Shown piece after piece: positions 26,216 through 34,608 of a DNA stretch of 64,000 nucleotides. Origin of the DNA: Mycolicibacterium stellerae. GTDB lineage: Bacteria > Actinomycetota > Actinomycetes > Mycobacteriales > Mycobacteriaceae. Each line of letters opens with the position of its first letter. Within the stretch, counting starts at the first letter, position 1. The stretch lies in assembly GCF_003719305.1 (NCBI RefSeq), contig NZ_RARC01000007.1, positions 164,965 through 228,964 on the forward strand, read 5' to 3'. A program made the translations under genes and the position numbers. Under the pieces are notes generated by a model, which was given only the letters and a program-made list of their open reading frames with translations, was not told where the DNA came from and did not search any database.

Positions 26216-27328
26216 ATGGGTGATTCAACGCTGACGACTGATCTTGGCCGTGTGCTTGTCACCGGCGGATCCGGCTTCGTCGGGGCTAACCTGGTAGCGG
26301 AACTGCTCGAGCGGGGCCACCAGGTGCGCTCGTTCGACCGCGCGCCGTCCCCGCTGCCCGAGCATCCGCGGCTGCAGGTCGTCGAAGGCGACATCTGCGA
26401 CAGGGACACCGTCACGGCCGCCGTCGACGGCATCGACACCGTCATCCACACCGCGGCGATCATCGATCTGATGGGCGGCTCATCGGTCACCGAGGAGTAC
26501 CGTCAGCGCAGTTTCGCGGTGAACGTCGGCGGCACGGAGAACCTGGTGGTCGCCGCCCAGGCGGCCGGGGTGAAACGGTTCGTCTACACCGCGTCCAACA
26601 GCGTGGTGATGGGCGGCAAGCGAATCTCGGGCGGCGACGAAACCCTGCCCTACACCGAGCGTTTCAACGACCTCTACACCGAAACCAAGGTGGCCGCCGA
26701 GCGTTTCGTGTTGTCGCAGAACGGCTTTCGCGGGATGCTGACCTGCTCGATTCGACCCAGCGGAATCTGGGGCCGTGGCGACCAGACCATGTTCCGCAAA
26801 CTGTTCGACAGTGTGCTCGCCGGACACGTCAAGGTCCTGGTCGGCGGCAAGCACGCCAAGCTCGATAACTCCTACGTGCACAACCTGATTCACGGGTTCA
26901 TCCTGGCCGGCGAGCACTTGGTGCCCGGCGGGACCGCACCGGGACAGGCGTATTTCATCAACGACGGTGAGCCGATCAACATGTTCGAGTTCTCCCGCCC
27001 CGTCGTTGAGGCATGCGGGCAGCGTTGGCCCCGGCTGCGCATCTCGGGTGCATTCGTGCGCTGGCTCATGACGATCTGGCAGTGGCTGCACTTCCGTGTC
27101 GGGTTGCCCAAGCCGCCGTTCGAACCGCTCGCGGTCGAGCGCCTCTACCTCGACAACTACTTCTCGATCGCCAAGGCGGAGCGCGATCTCGGCTACCGCC
27201 CGCTCTTCAGCACTGAGCAGGCGATGCGCGAGTGCCTGCCCTACTACGTCGAGCTGTTCGACCGGATGAAGGCGGATACGCAGGAAGTGCCTGTGAAGGC
27301 GGTCAGTACGGGCAGCCCGGCGGGCTGA
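26216..27328 (+). CDS. 3-beta-hydroxysteroid dehydrogenase/isomerase family protein
   Basis: A 370-residue extended SDR homologous to M. tuberculosis Rv1106c (hsd), which oxidises cholesterol to cholestenone with NAD. LVTGGSGFVGANLV (residues about 14-27) is the nucleotide-binding G-x-x-G-x-x-G. The catalytic Tyr and Lys are in NDLYTETKVAAERF. A Ser in TASNSVVMG and SIRPSGIWG near residue 180 complete the site. ATG 26216 is preferred on promoter grounds, though homologues are annotated from a start equivalent to 26204. The KstR-type operator links it to steroid catabolism. It follows xseB as in M. tuberculosis. Confidence 0.93.
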   Translation: MGDSTLTTDLGRVLVTGGSGFVGANLVAELLERGHQVRSFDRAPSPLPEHPRLQVVEGDICDRDTVTAAVDGIDTVIHTAAIIDLMGGSSVTEEYRQRSFAVNVGGTENLVVAAQAAGVKRFVYTASNSVVMGGKRISGGDETLPYTERFNDLYTETKVAAERFVLSQNGFRGMLTCSIRPSGIWGRGDQTMFRKLFDSVLAGHVKVLVGGKHAKLDNSYVHNLIHGFILAGEHLVPGGTAPGQAYFINDGEPINMFEFSRPVVEACGQRWPRLRISGAFVRWLMTIWQWLHFRVGLPKPPFEPLAVERLYLDNYFSIAKAERDLGYRPLFSTEQAMRECLPYYVELFDRMKADTQEVPVKAVSTGSPAG

Positions 27329-27333
27329 CCACC

Positions 27334-27612
27334 TCAGCTCATCAGGTGGACGGGGTGCCTCGTTACGGCCTCGATCCGTGATCCTGCCCGGTGCAGCAGA
27401 TCCGTGCCAAGCGAGATCAGCGCTCTAGCCGCAGCGATCTCCTCGCCGATCATCGGCTGACTGAGGTCCCTGGGATTGCGGTAGGCATCACCGATCGCGG
27501 TCAACGTCTCGCCATCACCGAGGTGAGCGCGGACGGTCGCATGTGTATGCGTGTCACTCTCGTCGAACTCGATGTCGAGGTGCCAAGAGTCGTCCAGAGA
27601 TTTGTCGTGCAT
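27334..27612 (-). CDS. DUF1876 (dsRBD-like) small protein
   Basis: A 92-residue protein: WHLDIEFDESDTHTHATVRA, LTAIGDAYRNPRDLSQPMIG and EEIAAARALISLGTDLLHRA. This is the compact beta-beta-beta-alpha DUF1876 domain common in actinobacteria, often near stress genes. The function is unknown. It converges with hsd, 5 bases apart. Confidence 0.85.
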   Translation of the reverse strand: MHDKSLDDSWHLDIEFDESDTHTHATVRAHLGDGETLTAIGDAYRNPRDLSQPMIGEEIAAARALISLGTDLLHRAGSRIEAVTRHPVHLMS

Positions 27613-27698
27613 GGTGTCACCTTCCCGCGTCCCGCCTACAGAGTGCTACGACTCTCGGCTGCGCACCGGAAAATGGCAGGCTTTGCTACCGCCGGGCG

Positions 27699-28157
27699 CT
27701 ACAACCTGGCCGCCGGATCGGGTTCTGCGGCAAACCGGTCTACCAGATGTCGCAGCACCGCTACGCTCATCGCCCCGGTTGCGTTGCTGACTGCGCTCAG
27801 GACGCGCCCGACGGCGGCGCCGGGCACCGCGGGCGGCACGACGAACAGCACCGCATTCCGCGCATGCGTGCCCATCAGGTAGATCGTGTCGTTGGCGACC
27901 AACGTGTACGGGTCGACAGTGGTCAGCGCGGTGCCACGAATGATTCGCGAGGGTGCTGCGGGCCAGAGGCTCGGGTCGTAGACCACCCGCCGGACCGGGC
28001 CGATCGACATCCCGAGGACAGCGACGAGGTCGGGTAGTTCGGATCGCAGATCGCAGCTTTGCGGCCACCACGCGCCGTCCACGGCACCCGGAATCGCCGC
28101 GCGGTCGCAAAACGCAAGCCTGGCGGGACTCGGCGAGGGGGAGGCGATCGGCACCAT
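27699..28157 (-). CDS. DUF5994 family protein
   Basis: A 152-residue protein with the family hallmarks VDGAWWPQSCDLRSELPDLV, RRVVYDPSLWP and VLFVVPPAVPG. DUF5994 proteins are actinobacterial, of unknown function, and often occur beside DUF1876 or stress genes, as here. ATG 28157. It is on the same strand as the DUF1876 gene, 86 bases upstream of it. Confidence 0.85.
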   Translation of the reverse strand: MVPIASPSPSPARLAFCDRAAIPGAVDGAWWPQSCDLRSELPDLVAVLGMSIGPVRRVVYDPSLWPAAPSRIIRGTALTTVDPYTLVANDTIYLMGTHARNAVLFVVPPAVPGAAVGRVLSAVSNATGAMSVAVLRHLVDRFAAEPDPAARL

Positions 28158-28393
28158 GGTGCGGTGCTCCCGTCAGCTAGGTGAGCAATCGCAGACGGTG
28201 ACCAGCGAACCGGAGACGCGAGGAACCTACGACTTGCTAACGATAACAGCGCAGAAAAAATCGCCGGGTGGCGATTATGACGGTTTGGCAATTATTGAGT
28301 GCGAGGAAGCCGAAGCCACCAAACAACCGAGACTGCAGGCATAAAGTCCAACCCGCACAGTTGATTCGGCCGGGGCTCGAAGAGGGGGCGCAT
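28158..28393. other. Intergenic region upstream of the sulfatase unit
   Basis: No gene is evident. ATCGCC/GGCGAT (about 28259-28274) can form a 6-bp stem around GGGT. The stretch is AT-richer than its neighbours and must contain the promoters of the divergent DUF5994 gene and the sulfatase unit, but no clear -35/-10 pair was identified. Confidence 0.45.
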
Positions 28394-28509
28394 ATGTCTG
28401 ACGGCAAAGTTCCTAAAGACGTTCCAACAGGCTGCCCCCGCATCCACCGGCCACTTCCGGTGTCGAACAGGCGATCGAAAAGTTGCACGAATTCCGAGCG
28501 AAGGACTAA
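28394..28509 (+). pseudogene. Frameshifted micro-ORF upstream of the sulfatase
   Basis: ATG 28394 has GAGGGGG 5 bases upstream and reads MSDGKVPKDVPTGCP. After a run of five C the natural-looking continuation (SGVEQAIEKLHEFRAKD, stop 28507-28509) is in another frame. One extra C would join the two into a 37-residue protein ending 3 bases before the sulfatase ATG. Without it the frame runs on to 28576 inside the sulfatase. It could be a real small gene with a sequencing or biological indel, or chance. The function is unknown. Confidence 0.4.
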
Positions 28510-28512
28510 ACC

Positions 28513-30057
28513 ATGCCTAACTCCAAACCGAATATTCTCGTCATCTGGGGTGACGACATCGGAATCTCCAACTTGAGCTGCTACAGCCGCGGAATGATGG
28601 GCTACTTCACGCCCAACATCGACCGGATCGCCGACGAGGGAATGCTTTTCACCGATTCCTATGGCGAGCAGAGCTGCACCGCTGGCCGGTCGTCGTTCAT
28701 CACCGGCCAGAGCGTCTACCGCACCGGAATGAGCAAGGTGGGGATGCCCGGGGTCGACATCGGGCTGCAGAAGGAAGATCCGACGATCGCCGAACTGCTC
28801 AAGCCGATGGGTTACGCCACGGGTCAATTCGGCAAGAACCACCTCGGCGACCTGAACAAGTACCTGCCGACAGCTCACGGCTTCGACGAGTTCTTCGGCA
28901 ACCTGTATCACCTCAACGCCGAAGAGGAGCCGGAGAACGCCGACTACCCCACCGAGGAGGAAGCGCCGTTGCTGCGCCGGGCATTGTTGCCCCGCGGGGT
29001 GATTCACTCGTGGGCCACCGACAAGGATACCGGCGAGGTCGACGACCGCTACGGACCGGTTGGCAAACAGCGCATCGAGGACACCGGACCGCTGACCAAG
29101 AAGCGGATGGAGACGATCGACGACGAGACCACCGGCGCGTGCATCGACTTCATCCGACGCCAACACGAGGCGGACACGCCCTTCTTCGTATGGATGAACA
29201 TGACCCACATGCATTTCCGTACGCACACCAAGCCGGAGAGCCTTGGTCAGTCCGGCCGGTGGCAGTCGCCCTACCACGACACCATGATCGACCACGACCG
29301 CAACGTCGGACAGCTGCTCGACCTGGTCGACGAGCTCGGCATTGCCGAGGACACCATCGTCGTCTACTCCACCGACAACGGCCCACACGCCAACAGCTGG
29401 CCCGACGGTGCCACCACCCCGTTCCGCAGTGAAAAGGCGACCAACTGGGAAGGCGCCTTCCGGATACCGGAGATGATCCGCTGGCCGGGAAAGATCAAGC
29501 CGCGTTCGGTCTCCAACGAGATTGTGCAGCACCATGATTGGCTGCCAACCTTTCTTGCCGCGGCCGGCGACCAGGACATCGTCGACAAGCTGAAAGCCGG
29601 CCACAAGATCGGCGATATGACATACAAGGTGCACATCGACGGCTACAACCTGGTGCCCTACCTGACCGGTGAGGTCGACAAGAGCCCGCGCCGAGGCATG
29701 ATCTACTTCTCCGACGACTGCGACGTTCTCGGCATCCGCGCCGAGAATTGGAAGGTGGTTTTCCAGGAGCAGCGCTGTCAGGGCACACTCCAGATCTGGT
29801 TCGAACCATTCACTCCGCTGCGGGCACCGAAGCTGTTCAATCTTCGGACGGACCCGTTCGAACGTGCCGACATCACGTCGAACACCTACTGGGACTGGGT
29901 GATCGACCGGATCTATCTGGTGCTCTACGGTTCGGCGATCGCGACGCAGTTCCTGGAGACGTTCAAGGAGTTCCCGCCGCGGCAAACCCCCGCATCGTTC
30001 ACGATCGACAACGCGGTCGAGGAACTCGAGCATTTCCTCTCCACCCGCGGTGGCTGA
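28513..30057 (+). CDS. Arylsulfatase-family sulfatase
   Basis: A 514-residue alkaline-phosphatase-superfamily sulfatase. ILVIWGDDIG supplies the metal Asp pair. SCTAGRSSFITG at residues 54-65 is the formylglycine site, Cys55 in C-T-A-G-R rather than the usual C-x-P-x-R. GYATGQFGKNHLG, DNGPHANSW and RSEKATNWEGAFRIP carry further active-site residues. No signal peptide is visible, so it is probably cytoplasmic. Two genes downstream is a formylglycine-generating enzyme, needed to convert Cys55. It hydrolyses a sulfate ester of unknown identity. The ATG is spaced tightly before the HAD gene (2 bases). Confidence 0.93.
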   Translation: MPNSKPNILVIWGDDIGISNLSCYSRGMMGYFTPNIDRIADEGMLFTDSYGEQSCTAGRSSFITGQSVYRTGMSKVGMPGVDIGLQKEDPTIAELLKPMGYATGQFGKNHLGDLNKYLPTAHGFDEFFGNLYHLNAEEEPENADYPTEEEAPLLRRALLPRGVIHSWATDKDTGEVDDRYGPVGKQRIEDTGPLTKKRMETIDDETTGACIDFIRRQHEADTPFFVWMNMTHMHFRTHTKPESLGQSGRWQSPYHDTMIDHDRNVGQLLDLVDELGIAEDTIVVYSTDNGPHANSWPDGATTPFRSEKATNWEGAFRIPEMIRWPGKIKPRSVSNEIVQHHDWLPTFLAAAGDQDIVDKLKAGHKIGDMTYKVHIDGYNLVPYLTGEVDKSPRRGMIYFSDDCDVLGIRAENWKVVFQEQRCQGTLQIWFEPFTPLRAPKLFNLRTDPFERADITSNTYWDWVIDRIYLVLYGSAIATQFLETFKEFPPRQTPASFTIDNAVEELEHFLSTRGG

Positions 30058-30059
30058 AC

Positions 30060-30989
30060 GTGGCAGAACTCGCCTCCTGGGTCGAAGGGCTGACGAAGTC
30101 AGCGATCGTCGACTTCGTCGGTCGCGTCACATCGGCTGACGGGCCGGATCACGTCGCGCCAGAAGAACGTGTCGCGGTCTTCGACAACGACGGCACGCTG
30201 TGGTGCGAGAAGCCGATGTACATCCAGCTCGACTTCATCGTCCGCAGGCTCAGCGAGAAGGCGGCGGCCGATCCGTCGTTGGCTGCACAGCAGCCCTACC
30301 GGTCGGCGGCGACCGGTGACCTCGCCTGGTTCGGCGGCGCCATCACCAAGCACTACCAAGGCGACGACTCGGACCTGAAAGTCCTTGCAGGCGCGGTGAT
30401 GTCCCTGCATGAGTCGATGAGTGTCGAAGACCACGCAGCACTGGTCAGCAAGTTCTACTCGGAGGCGAAGCACCCGACGCTGGGGCGCCCGTACCAGGAC
30501 TGCACGTACACACCGATGGTCGAGCTACTTCGTTACCTGGAGGCCAACGACTTCACCTGCTACATCGTCTCCGGCGGTGGCCGCGACTTCATGCGCCCGA
30601 TCACCAGCACGATCTACGGGATCCCGCCCGAACGCGTCGTCGGCAGTTCACAGGGGCTGAAGTTCGACGGCGCGGATGGCCATGGCGACCTGTTGATCCA
30701 ACCCGCTTTGGACGTCTTCGACGACGGACCGGAGAAGCCGGTTCGGGTCTGGAACCGCATCGGTCGACGGCCAATCTTGTCGGCGGGCAACTCCAACGGC
30801 GACGACGAGATGCTGATGTACTCCGGCAGACCCGGTGCCGCGTCGCTCCGGTTGCTCGTGCTGCACGACGACGCGGAGCGCGAATTCGACTACACCGCAG
30901 GCGCGGAGCGTGCACTGGACCACGCCAAGCAGTTCGGCTGGACGGTCGTCAGCATGAAGAGCGACTGGGCGACAATCTTCAGTGACTGA
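30060..30989 (+). CDS. HAD-family phosphatase (phosphoserine-phosphatase-like)
   Basis: A 309-residue HAD hydrolase. VAVFDNDGTLWCEKP near residue 40 is motif I (D-N-D-G-T), FTCYIVSGGGRDFMRPI motif II, and SAGNSNGDDEMLM motif IV. The cap is C1-type helical. The start is GTG 30060, 2 bases after the sulfatase stop, and the gene overlaps the next by 8 bases. Phosphatase genes of this type often accompany sulfatases in such clusters; whether it acts on the desulfated product is inference. Confidence 0.88.
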   Translation: MAELASWVEGLTKSAIVDFVGRVTSADGPDHVAPEERVAVFDNDGTLWCEKPMYIQLDFIVRRLSEKAAADPSLAAQQPYRSAATGDLAWFGGAITKHYQGDDSDLKVLAGAVMSLHESMSVEDHAALVSKFYSEAKHPTLGRPYQDCTYTPMVELLRYLEANDFTCYIVSGGGRDFMRPITSTIYGIPPERVVGSSQGLKFDGADGHGDLLIQPALDVFDDGPEKPVRVWNRIGRRPILSAGNSNGDDEMLMYSGRPGAASLRLLVLHDDAEREFDYTAGAERALDHAKQFGWTVVSMKSDWATIFSD

Positions 30990-31950
30990 TCACACTGCGC
31001 CCAAACCGACGTTTGGGCGAGAAAGTGCGAGTGGGCGCCGCCATTTCGTCGATCTCGGCGAAGACATGGTGCGGATTCCAGCGCAGACCGTCGTCGTCGG
31101 GTCCGACAAGCACTATCCGGAAGAGGCGCCCGCGAAGTCCGTCAGCGTCAGCGAGTTCTCGATCCAGGCCCACCAGGTGACCAATGCCCAGTTCGCCGAG
31201 TTCGTCGACGCCACAGGCTATGTCACCGTCGCCGAGCGGCCGTTGAACGCGGCAGACTACCCCGACGCACCCGCAGCGAACCTGCAGCCGGGGTCGATGG
31301 TGTTCATGCGTACGCAAGGACCGGTCGACCTTCGACATCTGAGCCGGTGGTGGGTGTGGACGCCCGGCGCATCGTGGCGGCACCCCGTCGGGGCGCACTC
31401 ATCGATAGCGAAGCGCGCCGACCATCCGGTGGTGCACGTCGCCTACGAAGACGCCGAGACCTATGCGCGGTGGGCGGCTCTCGCACTGCCGACCGAGGCG
31501 GAGTGGGAGGTCGCGGCGCGCGGCGGCCTCGAGGCAGCGACGTACACGTGGGGCGACGAGCCCGAGCAGCCCGGCCTGCGGCGGGCCAACTACTGGCACG
31601 GCGATTTCCCTTGGCGTCCCGATCCGGGCTACGGACGCACCGCGCCCGTCGGCAGCTTCCCGCCCAACGACTACGGCCTTTTCGACATGGCGGGCAACGT
31701 GTGGGAGTGGACCACCGACTGGTATGCCGACACTCGAGAAGGCGACCCGTGCTGCGAGGCGGGCAGCTTCGACCCGCAACTACCGCAATTCCGGGTGCCG
31801 CGCAAGGTCATCAAGGGCGGATCGTTCCTCTGCGCCGACAACTACTGCCTGCGATACCGGCCCGCCGCCCGCCGGCCTCAGATGATTGATACGGGCATGA
31901 GCCATATCGGCTTCCGCTGCGTAACGCGATCAGCACCTGTGAAGATGTAA
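30982..31950 (+). CDS. Formylglycine-generating enzyme (SUMF1/FGE family)
   Basis: A 322-residue FGE-sulfatase fold protein that oxidises the sulfatase cysteine to formylglycine. EFSIQAHQVTNAQFAEFVDA, HPVVHVAYEDAETYARWA, LPTEAEWEVAARGG and AGNVWEWTTDWY are standard. GGSFLCADNYCLRYRPAARR carries the active-site copper-binding pair Cys284/Cys289 (C-x4-C). GTG 30982 overlaps the HAD gene. The tight linkage sulfatase-HAD-FGE implies a dedicated maturase. Confidence 0.95.
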   Translation: MTDHTAPKPTFGRESASGRRHFVDLGEDMVRIPAQTVVVGSDKHYPEEAPAKSVSVSEFSIQAHQVTNAQFAEFVDATGYVTVAERPLNAADYPDAPAANLQPGSMVFMRTQGPVDLRHLSRWWVWTPGASWRHPVGAHSSIAKRADHPVVHVAYEDAETYARWAALALPTEAEWEVAARGGLEAATYTWGDEPEQPGLRRANYWHGDFPWRPDPGYGRTAPVGSFPPNDYGLFDMAGNVWEWTTDWYADTREGDPCCEAGSFDPQLPQFRVPRKVIKGGSFLCADNYCLRYRPAARRPQMIDTGMSHIGFRCVTRSAPVKM

Positions 31951-31952
31951 GC

Positions 31953-33275
31953 GTGAAGGACGGAGGCGTTCACTACGCCCGCAACGGCTCGGTGCGGCTT
32001 GCGTATCGGGTGCTCGGTGAGGGCGAAACCACACTGGTTTGGATACCCGGCTGGATCAGCAATGCCGACATCCTGACCGCGCCTGACATGCCATTCCAAG
32101 CATTCCTCGAAGCGCTGAGCCGCGGCAACAGGTTGGTCGCGTGGGACAAGCGCGGCACCGGACTTTCGGATCCGGTGACCCACGCCCCTCCCCTGGACGA
32201 GAGGATGGACGACCTCCACGCGGTGTTGGACGCAGTCGGCGCAGATTCCGCTGCGCTGTTCGGTGTCTCCGAGGGCGGGCCGATGAGCATTCTCTTCGCG
32301 GCGACCTACCCCGAGCGCGTCGATTCGCTTTCGTTGTACGGCACCATGGCACGCTTCACTCCCGAGTTGCCGGATCACCCATGGGGTTACACCAGCGACC
32401 GGAGGACCGAGATCCTCGAGGAGATCGAAAACCATTGGGGTGAAGGAGCGCTGGCCGATCTGTTCTTCGGCGAGATCGCGAAGATGCCGGGTTTTCTCGA
32501 GTTCTACGGGCGGATTCAGCGGTTCGGAGCAAGCCCCGCGATGTGCCGCATGCTCTGGGATGGGCTGTTGGACATCGACGTCAGGGGTGTGCTCGGCTCG
32601 GTGCACACGCCGACCCTCGTGCTGAGCCGCGCCGACGACCGTATGGCCCCCATCGACGGTGCGCGCGCTCTGGCGTCGGCGATGCCCAACGCCCGCTTCC
32701 TCGAACTGCCGAACGGGCCGCACGGGTTGATGGACGACGTATTGGCGGACGCGGTGGTGAATTTCGCCCTCGGCAAGCCTGCCGACGAATCGGGCGAACG
32801 GGTGCTGTCGACGGTGTTGTTCTCCGACATCGTCGGCTCCACGGAGCAGGTCAGCGCGGTTGGCGATGCGCAATGGCGTCGCCAGCTCGATGCACACGAC
32901 AAGCTCGCCGACTGGCTCGTCGACAAGTACGGCGGCCGCCGCGTCAAACATACCGGCGACGGGATGTTCGCCTTATTCGACGGCCCGACAAGGGCGGCGC
33001 GCTGCGCGCTCGAGATGGTTCCGGCTCTCGCCGTGCGGGGCACCAACATCCGCGTCGGTGTGCACACCGGGGAATGCGAACGGCGCGGCGACGAGTGGAG
33101 CGGGTTGGCCGTCCACGTCGGCGCGCGTATCGGTGCGATGGCAGGCACCGGCGAAGTTCTCGCCAGTCGAACCGTCCGCGATCTGTCCGCTGGCTCGGGG
33201 TTGCGGTTCGACGCGCTCGGCGCGCAGAAGCTCAAAGGCATCGCCGACGAAGTCGAAGTCTTCCGGGTGTCGTGA
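31953..33275 (+). CDS. Alpha/beta hydrolase fused to a class III adenylate cyclase
   Basis: A 440-residue fusion. Residues 1-265 are an alpha/beta hydrolase: VAWDKRGTGLSDP, nucleophile elbow FGVSEGGPMS with Ser, a late acid, and GPHGLMDD with His. Residues about 275-440 are a nucleotidyl cyclase: VLSTVLFSDIVGSTEQ, KHTGDGMFALFDG, RVGVHTGECERRGDEWSGLA and ALGAQKLKGIADEVEVF. Such fusions occur in mycobacteria, where the hydrolase is thought to be a ligand sensor for cAMP synthesis. GTG 31953 follows the FGE stop by 2 bases, so the cyclase is part of the sulfatase operon. Confidence 0.92.
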   Translation: MKDGGVHYARNGSVRLAYRVLGEGETTLVWIPGWISNADILTAPDMPFQAFLEALSRGNRLVAWDKRGTGLSDPVTHAPPLDERMDDLHAVLDAVGADSAALFGVSEGGPMSILFAATYPERVDSLSLYGTMARFTPELPDHPWGYTSDRRTEILEEIENHWGEGALADLFFGEIAKMPGFLEFYGRIQRFGASPAMCRMLWDGLLDIDVRGVLGSVHTPTLVLSRADDRMAPIDGARALASAMPNARFLELPNGPHGLMDDVLADAVVNFALGKPADESGERVLSTVLFSDIVGSTEQVSAVGDAQWRRQLDAHDKLADWLVDKYGGRRVKHTGDGMFALFDGPTRAARCALEMVPALAVRGTNIRVGVHTGECERRGDEWSGLAVHVGARIGAMAGTGEVLASRTVRDLSAGSGLRFDALGAQKLKGIADEVEVFRVS

Positions 33276-33278
33276 CCG

Positions 33279-33743
33279 TCAGGACTCCACGGCCTTCTTG
33301 ATCGCGGCGAGGGTGGCGGGGATGCCGCTCCTGGCCGCCTCGCTTCGCTGCTCGATCTGGGCGTCGGCCTCGGCGCCGTACCGGTCGTGGAAACCCGCGA
33401 TGCCCGCGGGCAGGAACTCCCACGACTCGGTGAGCCTTGTGCCGTCGCCCTCTGGCTCGAACGCGTACTCCCAGTGCACCCAGCCGTTGTTGACCTGCCA
33501 GGCGAACTTGCGCCCCGGTTCGGCGGCCACCACCTGGCTTCGCGTCTCCCATGTCCGCTCCGGGGTCTCGTTGCGGCCGGTGAACCACGCGCCCACTTGC
33601 GGGCCGCCGCCTCCCTCGTCCCACCAGCAGGCCTTGCAGATCGGGCTCCACTCGCCCGTCCGGGTCACATCGGAGACCAGCGCGTAGAGCTCGTCCGGAG
33701 GCACCGATACGGATATCGAATCAGAGAACGTCAACTCGGTCAC
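33279..33743 (-). CDS. SRPBCC (START/Bet v 1-like) family protein
   Basis: A 154-residue lipid/polyketide-binding fold protein: FSDSISVSVPPDELYALVSD (classic N-terminus), VTRTGEWSPICKACWWDE, GRKFAWQVNNGWVHWEYAFE and a C-terminal long helix. Ligand and role are unknown. It converges with the hydrolase-cyclase gene, with 3 bases between them. Confidence 0.88.
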   Translation of the reverse strand: MTELTFSDSISVSVPPDELYALVSDVTRTGEWSPICKACWWDEGGGGPQVGAWFTGRNETPERTWETRSQVVAAEPGRKFAWQVNNGWVHWEYAFEPEGDGTRLTESWEFLPAGIAGFHDRYGAEADAQIEQRSEAARSGIPATLAAIKKAVES

Positions 33744-33798
33744 GCCTGCGAGTCTGCCACCTCGCGGCTATTGCGCTTTGCGCGCCCGAGTGTGAAGT

Positions 33799-33812
33799 TA
33801 GAACGCGTTCCA
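33799..33812. promoter_or_regulatory. KstR-type operator upstream of the SDR pair
   Basis: TAGAACGCGTTCCA fits TNNAACNNGTTNNA at every fixed position and is close to the strong-site form TAGAACNNGTTCTA. It lies 22 bases upstream of the first SDR start codon. A TetR-type repressor of the KstR class probably binds it. Confidence 0.72.
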
Positions 33813-33834
33813 CCGCCGTCGAAAGGCCAACCGG

Positions 33835-34608
33835 ATGAGCAACAGTAGCGAGCGGATCGCCGTCGTCATCGGCGCGGCGTCCGGGATCGGCTGGGCGAGC
33901 GCACGCGCCCTCGCGGCCGACGGCTGCCGGGTGACGCTCGCGGACCGCAACGGCGACGGTGCCCGCGCCAGGGCGAACGAACTGGGCGACCCGCACACGG
34001 CCGCGGAGGTCGACGTCACCGACGAGGCGTCGGTGCAACGCCTCTTCGACCAAGTCGGTCCGCTCGACGTCGTCGTCAACTGCGCCGGCTTCGGCAGCCT
34101 GGGACTGATCACCGACCTGGCGGTCGACGAGTTTCGCTCCGTCATCGACGTCTGCCTCAACGGCGGTTTCATCGTCGCCAAGTACGCGGGGCGCAAGCTC
34201 CGCGAAGGCGGCTCGCTGGTGTCGATCAGCTCGCTCAACGGCAGGCAGGCGGCGGTGGGCATGAGTGCCTACTGCTCGGCCAAGGCCGGCCTGTCGATGC
34301 TCACCCAGGTCGCTGCGCTGGAGATGGGACCGCGGGGCATCCGCGTCAACGCGATCTCCCCCGGGTTCGTCGACACCCCGCTCACCGAGGGCTCTTACCT
34401 GGTGCCCGGCCTCGTCGAGGACTACCTCGAGAACACTGCGCTCGGCCGTGCGGGTAAGCCCGAGGAGATCGCCGACGCGGTGGTGTTCCTCTGCTCGCCG
34501 AAATCATCGTGGCTGACCGGTGAAGTGCTCGACCTCAACGGCGGCGCGCACCTCAAGCGCTATCCCGACGTGCTCGGCCATGTCATGAAACTTGCGGAGG
34601 CCCAGTGA
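33835..34608 (+). CDS. Short-chain dehydrogenase/reductase
   Basis: A 257-residue classical SDR. IGAASGIGWASARAL gives the T/A-G-x-x-x-G-x-G cofactor site, VVNCAGFGSLG the N-A-G motif, VSISSLNG the catalytic Ser, and SAYCSAKAG the Tyr-x3-Lys. Asp at the end of strand 2 (LADRNGDG) indicates NAD preference. ATG 33835 has GAAAGG upstream. It overlaps the second SDR by 4 bases (GTGA). The KstR-type operator suggests a steroid or sterol-side-chain substrate; in isolation the substrate could not be named. Confidence 0.92.
   Translation: MSNSSERIAVVIGAASGIGWASARALAADGCRVTLADRNGDGARARANELGDPHTAAEVDVTDEASVQRLFDQVGPLDVVVNCAGFGSLGLITDLAVDEFRSVIDVCLNGGFIVAKYAGRKLREGGSLVSISSLNGRQAAVGMSAYCSAKAGLSMLTQVAALEMGPRGIRVNAISPGFVDTPLTEGSYLVPGLVEDYLENTALGRAGKPEEIADAVVFLCSPKSSWLTGEVLDLNGGAHLKRYPDVLGHVMKLAEAQ

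Noticed and set aside
28237..30033. A 598-codon minus-strand frame opposite the sulfatase
   Set aside because: It mirrors the sulfatase codons and has no recognisable domain.
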